Source: Anaerolineales bacterium
GTDB taxonomy: Bacteria > Chloroflexota > Anaerolineae > Anaerolineales > Villigracilaceae
NCBI GenBank assembly: GCA_025056515.1
Contig: JANWWB010000044.1
Location: forward strand, 1-5,569
Direction: 5' to 3'
DNA: 5,569 nucleotides
The notes under the pieces are model-generated. The model had not been told where the DNA came from. It saw only the letters and a list, made by a program, of their open reading frames with translations, and searched no databases. Shown here in pieces: positions 1-4,786 of this stretch. The position numbers were made by a program, and so were the translations under genes. Position 1 is the stretch's first letter. Every line of letters starts with the position of its first letter.

Positions 1-179
1 CAGGGCGTTCCGGCATCCCAAGAGACGTGTGGCGCGCCGGTGAAAGACCAGACTTCGCCGCTGGCAAAAGGCAAACGTAAAAGCGGTTGGAGTAGGTTGG
101 GAGGTACAAGCGGTTCGATGGCGTAATCAAAAGGATACCCAAACAGCAAGTAATAGGTATCGAAAAAGCCCCCTGGCGA
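1..179 (-). pseudogene. M23 metallopeptidase, internal (pre-catalytic) fragment, inverted relative to its C-terminal part
   Basis: Read on the minus strand from about 179 to base 1, this stretch is open for 59 codons and gives SPGGFFDTYYLLFGYPFDYA, then AIEPLVPPNLLQPLLRLPF, then ASGEVWSFTGAPHVSWDAGT. From memory of the family, this matches the region that precedes the catalytic core in Chloroflexota M23 (LytM-like) proteins, with the first zinc-ligand histidine in the A-P-H-V-S-W segment (codon at 27-29). The reading frame has an in-frame stop at 183-185 just upstream and no convincing start codon, so it is not an independent gene start. It runs off the left edge about 7-10 residues before the expected A-L-D-F zinc-ligand aspartate. 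The missing continuation is exactly what the plus-strand fragment beginning near 169 supplies. I see the two halves directly; that they once formed one gene is inference. Confidence 0.7.
168..179. repeat. Inversion or chimera junction: 12-bp arm shared by both halves of the M23 gene
   Basis: The 12 bases GCCCCCTGGCGA are coding in both directions. On plus they give the P-P-G-D that starts the C-terminal half (P-P-G-D-A-Y-G-C). On minus, TCGCCAGGGGGC gives S-P-G-G at the start of the N-terminal segment. If the original gene held these two sequences as inverted repeats about 200 bp apart, one crossover or template switch between them would produce exactly this junction. The matching second arm should lie a few tens of bases left of base 1. 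The exact length of shared sequence cannot be fixed from one junction. Confidence 0.5.
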
Positions 180-192
180 TGCCTATGGCTGT

Positions 193-600
193 GTGCCTGT
201 TGATGCCTGGGTAACAGCAGTGGCCGATGGTTTGGTCGTGCGGAGCGGAGATGGCGTGGTAGCGCTCGACCTCGACCTGGATGGCAACGAGGGTAGTGGT
301 TGGGTCATTGTTTACATGCATATTGAAACGCGCGACCGCGCTCAGGTCGGCGCGTTCGTGCGCGCCGGCGAACCGATTGGTCATCCCTCCTGTGAGGGCG
401 GGATTTCGACCGGCACGCATGTCCACATCGCCCGTAAGTTCAACGGCGTCTGGCTGCCTGCCGAAGGCACGCCGCCGTTTGTGATGGATGGTTGGTTGCC
501 GGTCAGTGCAGGGGAAGAGTACGAGGGGGTGTTGAGGCGTAATGGAGTAGTGGTAGAAGCGTTTGAGGGGAGAAGTGAAAAGAATCAGATTAGCAGATAG
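193..600 (+). CDS. M23 family metallopeptidase, C-terminal part (5'-truncated by inversion)
   Basis: This 135-residue frame, opened here at GTG 193, is the C-terminal half of an M23 (LytM/lysostaphin-like) zinc peptidase domain. Such proteins usually cut peptidoglycan cross-bridges outside the membrane. Visible motifs are A-D-G-L-V-V-R-S-G-D (residues 11-20), the Y-M-H-I catalytic histidine (H43), the G-H-P-S-C-E-G-G turn (63-70) and G-T-H-V-H-I with the H-x-H pair (H76, H78). The tail G-R-S-E-K-N-Q-I-S-R ends as relatives do, so the 3' end is intact. Similarity continues upstream of the GTG to about 169 (P-P-G-D-A-Y-G-C), but stops at 154-159 close the frame. There is no Shine-Dalgarno sequence, so the start is a formal choice. 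The first zinc-ligand His and Asp are absent; the His lies on the minus strand at 27-29. As it stands the product would lack a signal peptide and a complete metal site, and is probably a broken gene. Confidence 0.7.
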   Translation: MPVDAWVTAVADGLVVRSGDGVVALDLDLDGNEGSGWVIVYMHIETRDRAQVGAFVRAGEPIGHPSCEGGISTGTHVHIARKFNGVWLPAEGTPPFVMDGWLPVSAGEEYEGVLRRNGVVVEAFEGRSEKNQISR

Positions 601-700
601 TATAGTACAAGATTCCTGCTTGTAAAATTTCTCACAATCATTAAAATTTGATTATAAGGATATTCTGTACCAACTTACCTTTCACGCCGGTTCTTTCGGT

Positions 701-730
701 TTGCTTTCGCTTCTGCGAATCTTCGGATAA
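701..730 (+). promoter_or_regulatory. Weak candidate sigma-70-type promoter for the lipoprotein gene
   Basis: TTGCTT at 701-706 (4 of 6 to TTGACA) is followed after 18 bases by GGATAA at 725-730. Shifting one base gives GATAAA with a 19-base gap. The AATCTT/AAGATT inverted repeat at 718-735 overlaps the -10 and could be an operator. The match is poor and the call is tentative. Confidence 0.2.
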
Positions 731-798
731 AGATTAAGCAAACAAACAGGCAGAGGAGGTGACCAGAATAGCCGACGTGGAGGTATTTTTTTGTTTTC

Positions 799-804
799 GG
801 GAGG
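799..804 (+). promoter_or_regulatory. Ribosome binding site fixing the lipoprotein start at ATG 810
   Basis: GGGAGG ends five bases before ATG 810. This supports that start over the in-frame GTG at 759, where the G-rich sequence overlaps the start codon itself. Translation from 810 also places a signal peptide exactly at the N-terminus, whereas the GTG start would add 17 charged and mixed residues before it. Confidence 0.6.
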
Positions 805-809
805 CCCAA

Positions 810-1751
810 ATGAAAAACAAGCGTTTCGTATGTTTGGCGGGGGGACTACTGTTATTTCTGCTTGCGGCTTTAGCTTGCTCGACACCAGCACTTCGATTCT
901 TTTCTACCCCAACCCCTACACCCAGTCTGACACCCACCCTAACCTACACTCCCACCTTCACCAGCACGTTTACGCCCACACCGTTGCCTCCTGTTCAAAT
1001 CGTGGCTTGTCCGTTTGAGGGGAATATATCCGACATCTGTTTGGAAGCTAAGACACCTGAGGAGCTTCTGCCCGATACCGAAGATCTACAAGCAAATATC
1101 GAGTACCCAATAGAGTTTAGTTATACCGAGCAAATTTATCTCGGATCTGGCTGGTGCGCTTCGACCAAAGAAATTCTGGATGGAAATCTGGCTTCCATCC
1201 AATTTGTTTTCACCATTGATGGGTACTCATACCTTTCCTCGCTGGCCCAGGGATACTACACTGTTGCCCTGCCTACGGGAGAGGCTCATTGTTACGGGAT
1301 CGCCGGCGTTTTGCAAGCATGGAAAGAATTTGAGAATCACATTGTAAAAATCGGCCTACAGATCACTGAACCGATCTTCGATGGCTGGGACAAGTATGAG
1401 CCTCACCAATACATCTATACCTACTACTTCAAGCCGATCCGACCGACTCCAACGGCCACTTTCACCCTCACTCGCACGCCCACGCGCACCCGTGCACCGG
1501 TTTATTACACTGCTACTCCTCCCTGCACAGAGACAGCACCGCTGTATATTCAAAACGACACCGGCGGTTACATCAGTCTGAATTTAAGCGGCGTGACAAG
1601 GTTCTCCTTCTGGTTAGCACCCGGTTATCACACCCTTCAGATTTGCCCAGGAATGTACTCGTTCACGGCATCGGGTTGTGGAGGCGCTAGTACTTCTGGA
1701 ACGATGAGCGCTGGCGAGGAACATCGTTTCTACTGTACAAGCGGTCCGTGA
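810..1751 (+). CDS. Secreted or lipid-anchored protein with Thr-Pro linkers and two beta-rich domains, function unknown
   Basis: The 313-residue product begins with a clear export signal: M-K-N-K-R, a hydrophobic core (residues 9-20) and A-L-A-C-S with Cys23. This is an imperfect lipobox, so lipoprotein processing is likely but not certain. A Thr/Pro linker (33-61) follows, built of T-P, T-x-T and F-T-P units. Domain 1 (62-208) is rich in aromatics and Gly and has five Cys (C67, C77, C116, C161 and nearby). A second linker (211-238) is Thr/Arg/Pro-rich. Domain 2 (about 244-309) is a short beta-type module with L-Y-I-Q-N-D-T-G-G, F-W-L-A-P-G-Y-H-T, S-G-C-G-G-A-S and E-E-H-R-F-Y-C, and Cys at 279, 290 and 309. 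I recall similar C-terminal modules and linkers in Anaerolineae extracellular proteins, but no named family. No catalytic motif is evident. A surface-exposed binding or scaffolding role is inference. It has its own gap on both sides, so it is probably a single-gene unit. Confidence 0.8.
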   Translation: MKNKRFVCLAGGLLLFLLAALACSTPALRFFSTPTPTPSLTPTLTYTPTFTSTFTPTPLPPVQIVACPFEGNISDICLEAKTPEELLPDTEDLQANIEYPIEFSYTEQIYLGSGWCASTKEILDGNLASIQFVFTIDGYSYLSSLAQGYYTVALPTGEAHCYGIAGVLQAWKEFENHIVKIGLQITEPIFDGWDKYEPHQYIYTYYFKPIRPTPTATFTLTRTPTRTRAPVYYTATPPCTETAPLYIQNDTGGYISLNLSGVTRFSFWLAPGYHTLQICPGMYSFTASGCGGASTSGTMSAGEEHRFYCTSGP

Positions 1752-1867
1752 GAAGTTCAAAAAACGCTAAGACCTCGCACGCACACCGGCCTATACCCGG
1801 GACATTCAGAGCTTGATTTTGTTGACAAAAAGAGTGTCTATTGGAGATCGTTCCAATCTCAAACTCG

Positions 1868-1895
1868 GGAGGACAGCTCGTACGAGTTGTCCTCC
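1868..1895 (+). terminator. Strong hairpin between the lipoprotein gene and xseA, possible terminator
   Basis: Arms of 13 bases (1868-1880 and 1883-1895) pair completely apart from one G-T wobble, with a two-base centre. The sequence after it, TTGTTT, is only partly T-rich. It lies 117 bases past the lipoprotein stop and just before the xseA promoter, a sensible place for a terminator. The near-perfect symmetry could equally be a protein-binding site. Confidence 0.4.
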
Positions 1896-1907
1896 TTGTT
1901 TGGCAGG

Positions 1908-1936
1908 TTGACATTCCTTGCCAATCCGGTTATGCT
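1908..1936 (+). promoter_or_regulatory. Sigma-70-type promoter for the xseA operon
   Basis: A consensus -35, TTGACA (1908-1913), is followed by exactly 17 bases and TATGCT (1931-1936, 4 of 6 to TATAAT including the key first T, second A and last T). Transcription should begin near 1942-1944, two to four bases before ATG 1946, giving an almost leaderless message. There is accordingly no strong Shine-Dalgarno before that ATG, only A-A-A-G-A-G-A. Confidence 0.6.
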
Positions 1937-1945
1937 CTAAAGAGA

Positions 1946-3178
1946 ATGCAACCGAATCTATTCGACCCATCGCCTCGTTACACAGTCAGCGCTCTGACAC
2001 GCCAACTGCGGTTATTGCTTGATTCCACCCCGGACCTTCAAGGCATTTGGGTGGAAGGAGAACTCTCCAACTTTTCTCGCCCGACCTCTGGTCATGTATA
2101 TTTTACGCTCAAGGATGCCGGCGCCCAACTCCGCTGCGTAATGTGGCGTCCAGATGCCGCGCGGCTCCACTTCAAACCTGTGGACGGCATGCAGGTAGAA
2201 GCACATGGAAATTTGAGCGTCTACGAGGCCGGGGGACAGTATCAACTCTATGTCGATACGCTCCAACCCCTGGGCGAGGGAGCACTATATGCCGAGTTCC
2301 TACGGCGCAAGGCTTTATTAGAAGCCGAGGGTTTATTCGACGCGGCGCGCAAACGTCTTATCCCGCGATTGCCGCAACGGATCGGGATCGTTACCTCCCC
2401 TACCGGAGCGGCTCTACAAGATATGCTGAATATCCTACGTCGTCGGTATCCATTGGCCGAAGTCGTTCTATCCCCCACCCCCGTCCAGGGAGAAGAAGCA
2501 CCGGTAGCAATTGTCCAAGCCCTAGAAAGACTCAATCGAATTGCGCGGCCGGATGTTATTCTCTTGGCACGCGGCGGCGGTTCCATCGAAGATCTCTGGG
2601 CATTCAATGACGAGCGAGTTGTGCGAGCAGTGGCTGCCTCACCGGCGCCGGTCATCACCGGGGTAGGACACGAGACAGATTTTACCCTGGTGGATTTTGC
2701 TGCCGATCTGCGCGCTCCAACCCCCACAGCCGCCGCCGAGTTAGCTACACCTTACACCATCTACGACTTACGCGCCGAACTAGGACAGACAAATCAGCTG
2801 TTAGTTCGCTTCTGGCTGACAGCCCTACAACAGCGGCGCAGTGGCCTCGAATGGTTGCAATCTCGTCTGAATTTGCTCTCGCCAGACAAACGGTTGCAGA
2901 ACGAACGCCAGCGCTTGGATCATGTCAACTTCCGATTGTTGATCGCCTATCGTCATCGTCTACACTTAATGTCTACCCGCCTACAAGGCAGCGAGAACCG
3001 TTTACGAGCGCTAGACCCTCTGGCCGTTTTGCAGCGCGGCTATGCTATCGTCTGGCGCAAGACAGACGGACGCCTGGTCAGTACGATGACCGATGCGCCG
3101 GCAGGTGAAATCCTACGCATTCAAGTCCGTGACGGTGAGTTCTATGCCCAAGTGATGGGAGAACCCCATGGCCGATGA
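1946..3178 (+). CDS. xseA: Exodeoxyribonuclease VII large subunit
   Basis: XseA is the catalytic subunit of exonuclease VII, which degrades single-stranded DNA from either end into short acid-soluble oligonucleotides in the cytoplasm, serving mismatch repair and damage clean-up. The 410-residue product has the N-terminal OB-fold (about 10-108: Y-T-V-S-A-L-T, W-V-E-G-E-L-S-N-F, G-H-V-Y-F-T-L-K-D), then the nuclease domain. There the family motifs are I-G-I-V-T-S-P-T-G-A-A-L-Q-D (146-159), L-A-R-G-G-G-S-I-E-D-L-W-A-F-N-D-E (207-223) and G-H-E-T-D-F-T-L-V-D (241-250). D159, R209, H242 and D245 align, each offset by four, with E. coli D155, R205, H238 and D241, reported as essential. A long helical region and the usual C-terminal L-D-P-L-A-V-L-Q-R-G-Y-A-I follow. 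Length is slightly short of the E. coli protein. ATG 1946 is preferred over the in-frame TTG 1841 because the upstream 35 residues do not resemble XseA and the promoter lies inside them. Confidence 0.96.
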   Translation: MQPNLFDPSPRYTVSALTRQLRLLLDSTPDLQGIWVEGELSNFSRPTSGHVYFTLKDAGAQLRCVMWRPDAARLHFKPVDGMQVEAHGNLSVYEAGGQYQLYVDTLQPLGEGALYAEFLRRKALLEAEGLFDAARKRLIPRLPQRIGIVTSPTGAALQDMLNILRRRYPLAEVVLSPTPVQGEEAPVAIVQALERLNRIARPDVILLARGGGSIEDLWAFNDERVVRAVAASPAPVITGVGHETDFTLVDFAADLRAPTPTAAAELATPYTIYDLRAELGQTNQLLVRFWLTALQQRRSGLEWLQSRLNLLSPDKRLQNERQRLDHVNFRLLIAYRHRLHLMSTRLQGSENRLRALDPLAVLQRGYAIVWRKTDGRLVSTMTDAPAGEILRIQVRDGEFYAQVMGEPHGR

Positions 3179-3392
3179 TAGACCCATTGAAACCCTAAGC
3201 TATGAAGAGGCCTTTGCCGAACTAGAATCCATCATTACAGCCCTGGAAAGCGGACAATTGACCTTGGAACAGACGACCATCCTGTTCGAACGAGGGCAGG
3301 TACTGGTGCGTCATTGCGCTGCGCTCTTGGAACAAGCAGAACTGAAGATACGACGCCTGAACGGCGAAAACTTGGTTGGCTTAGAAGAATAG
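3168..3392 (+). CDS. xseB: Exodeoxyribonuclease VII small subunit
   Basis: XseB binds the helical part of XseA in several copies and is needed for stable, active exonuclease VII. The 74-residue product has the typical size and family pattern: L-S-Y-E-E-A-F-A-E-L-E-S-I-I (10-23), L-E-S-G-Q-L-T-L-E-Q-T (26-36), L-F-E-R-G-Q-V-L-V-R-H-C (39-50) and A-E-L-K-I-R-R-L (57-64). It is all-helical with no catalytic residues, as expected. The start ATG lies inside the last codons of xseA in another frame, an 11-bp overlap. G-G-G-A-G at 3157-3161 in the xseA end gives a well-spaced ribosome site, so translation of the two subunits is probably coupled. Confidence 0.95.
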   Translation: MADDRPIETLSYEEAFAELESIITALESGQLTLEQTTILFERGQVLVRHCAALLEQAELKIRRLNGENLVGLEE

Positions 3393-3399
3393 AACGACC

Positions 3400-3849
3400 A
3401 TGAAAGCCCTTCTTGCCAATCCGGTCTTGTGGAGTGGAATTGCCGCGTGGTTGCTTGCGCAAACGCTCAAGATTCCGCTGGATTATTTGCGTTATCGGCA
3501 CTGGAAATGGGGGCTGTTTTTTGCCGCTGGTGGGATGCCCAGCTCGCATTCGGCGCTGATCACTGCCACAGCGATTGCGATCGGCTTGCACCATGGCTTT
3601 GATACGCCCCTATTTGCTTTAGCCGTTGCGATTGCAATGATTGTGGTCTACGATGCAGCCGGTGTACGTCGCCAAGCGGGCATGCATGCGCAAAAAATCA
3701 ATGTCTTAGTGCAAGAACTTCTCCGTGGTCATCCCATTTCAGAACAACAATTGCGTGAGGTCATCGGCCATACGCCTTTAGAAGCGGCAGGCGGCGTCTT
3801 GCTAGGAATTGTTGTCGCGCATGGTGTTTGGCTGCTCTGGAAACCATAA
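3400..3849 (+). CDS. DUF212 divergent PAP2 family membrane protein (YuiD-like)
   Basis: The 149-residue product matches the full length of the DUF212 family, small integral membrane proteins distantly related to type 2 phosphatidic acid phosphatases. Family marks are N-P-V-L (7-10), G-G-M-P-S-S-H-S-A (44-52, resembling the PAP2 serine-histidine motif), Y-D-A-A-G-V-R-R-Q-A-G (84-94) and G-H-T-P-L-E (123-128). Hydrophobic spans lie around 8-24, 38-63, 70-86 and 129-147. A lipid-phosphate phosphatase role is suggested by the motifs but, as far as I know, not shown for bacterial members. The ATG is 7 bp after the xseB stop, with only a weak purine-rich ribosome site. It is therefore probably translated as part of the xseAB message, although no functional link to exonuclease VII is known. 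Confidence 0.9.
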   Translation: MKALLANPVLWSGIAAWLLAQTLKIPLDYLRYRHWKWGLFFAAGGMPSSHSALITATAIAIGLHHGFDTPLFALAVAIAMIVVYDAAGVRRQAGMHAQKINVLVQELLRGHPISEQQLREVIGHTPLEAAGGVLLGIVVAHGVWLLWKP

Positions 3850-3865
3850 GGAAAGAGAGAGCTAT

Positions 3866-4786
3866 ATGTCGCATCCATCCCCATCTTTGAAAGACAAGCA
3901 GGATGTTCAACACGTCGAACTCGAGAAGAAAAATCGGCTGCTCGAACATATATTCCTGACAATCAACACCCCCATCTACATCTATGACTTTGAACGCGGC
4001 CGCCTAGAAGTCCTGAACCGCGCCATGCCGACTTTTCTGGGTTATCCCATTGAGCAGCTGGTGAATATGTCGACCGATAGACTTCGGGATTTGTTATATT
4101 CCCAAGATGTGGAACGAACGCTAGAACACTATCAACGTTGCCGTCAAGCGACAGATGGCGAAATCTTAGAGACCGAGTATCGTTTCCGCCATGCCTACGG
4201 TGAATGGCACTGGATTGCCGTGCGCGAAACCCCGTTTGAACGTTCTCCTGATGGAAAAGTCTCCAAAATCTTGGGTGTAGCCGAGGATATCACCTCAGGT
4301 CGCCTAGCCGAGGAGCGGGTCGCCTACCTAAGAACGCACGACCCGTTGACCGGCCTCTACAACCGCTCGTACTACTACGAAGAGTTGGCGCGTCTGGAGC
4401 GGGGGCGTCGCTTCCCAGTGACGATTATTTTGGCAGACATCGATGGACTCAAAAAGGTCAACCAGACGCGCGGCTTTCAAACGGGCGATGCTTTGATCCG
4501 CAGTGCTGCAGAACTCCTCAAGTCCTGTTTTCGTACAGAGGATATCGTTGCTCGTATAGGCGGTGATAAGTTTGCCATTCTACTGCCAGAAATGGCTGCC
4601 ATCTCTGCGGATGCGTTGTTGCTCCGCATCCAACGCAAACTAGATCTCTACAATGCCACTCATCCTCAAACGACACTCCATCTATCCTTGGGAATTGCAA
4701 CTGCCGAAAGCAACCAAGAATTGCGCTCAGCGATTATAGAAGCAGAACATCGTTTGGAGGAGCATCGCGCTTCCAAACAAAATTAG
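3866..4786 (+). CDS. PAS-GGDEF protein with degenerate active-site motif (GGDKF)
   Basis: The 306-residue product has a short charged, helical N-terminus (8-27) and no membrane segment, so it is probably cytoplasmic. A PAS domain (about 28-143: P-I-Y-I-Y-D, F-L-G-Y-P-I-E-Q-L) ends in a PAC-type strand set (E-T-E-Y-R-F-R, W-H-W-I-A-V-R, G-V-A-E-D-I-T). The linker leads into the canonical H-D-P-L-T-G-L-Y-N-R (158-167), then the GGDEF domain. Guanine-contact N199 and D208 and the D-I-D metal region (191-193) remain, but N-D and G-H of the usual signature are N-Q and G-F. The signature is G-G-D-K-F (232-236), Lys replacing Glu. The R-T-E-D (223-226) matches the RxxD inhibitory site that binds c-di-GMP. 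The usual C-terminal A-K-x-x-G-R-N is missing. Diguanylate cyclase activity is doubtful; a nucleotide-sensing role is inference. ATG 3866, after AAGGA and AGAGAGAG purines, fits better than the in-frame start at 3809, which lies within the previous gene. Confidence 0.88.
   Translation: MSHPSPSLKDKQDVQHVELEKKNRLLEHIFLTINTPIYIYDFERGRLEVLNRAMPTFLGYPIEQLVNMSTDRLRDLLYSQDVERTLEHYQRCRQATDGEILETEYRFRHAYGEWHWIAVRETPFERSPDGKVSKILGVAEDITSGRLAEERVAYLRTHDPLTGLYNRSYYYEELARLERGRRFPVTIILADIDGLKKVNQTRGFQTGDALIRSAAELLKSCFRTEDIVARIGGDKFAILLPEMAAISADALLLRIQRKLDLYNATHPQTTLHLSLGIATAESNQELRSAIIEAEHRLEEHRASKQN

Larger units (their letters stand above)
601..809. other. AT-rich intergenic region upstream of the lipoprotein gene
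   Basis: No gene is apparent in these 209 bases. The first 70 are strongly AT-rich and carry the heptamer AAAATTT twice (624-630 and 643-649), plus TATAAG at 653-658 without a good partner -35. A perfect 6-bp inverted repeat with a 6-base loop, AATCTT/AAGATT, lies at 718-735. A full-length Shine-Dalgarno match, AGGAGGTGA, sits at 754-762 but has no start codon at normal spacing. I see no convincing terminator for the M23 fragment. Confidence 0.5.

Noticed and set aside
127..426. 99-codon minus-strand reading frame opposite the M23 C-terminal part
   Set aside because: It is a shadow of the plus-strand M23 coding and is in a different frame from the genuine minus-strand M23 fragment. Its translation resembles nothing and crosses the junction.
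909..988. Repetitive C/A/T-rich tract as a DNA repeat or CRISPR-like array
   Set aside because: It encodes the Thr-Pro linker in frame. The repetition is low-complexity coding, with no fixed repeat-spacer unit.
1822..1827. A second TTGACA as a possible -35 box
   Set aside because: No acceptable -10 is found 16-18 bases downstream, whereas the TTGACA at 1908 has TATGCT at the ideal distance.
1841..1945. Upstream in-frame extension of xseA from TTG 1841
   Set aside because: The 35 extra residues do not look like an XseA N-terminus, and they span the hairpin and the promoter. M-Q-P-N-L-F at 1946 fits the family start.
2248..2727. 159-codon minus-strand reading frame inside xseA
   Set aside because: It is the antisense of a well-supported xseA catalytic domain, with an Arg/Ser-rich composition typical of a shadow frame.
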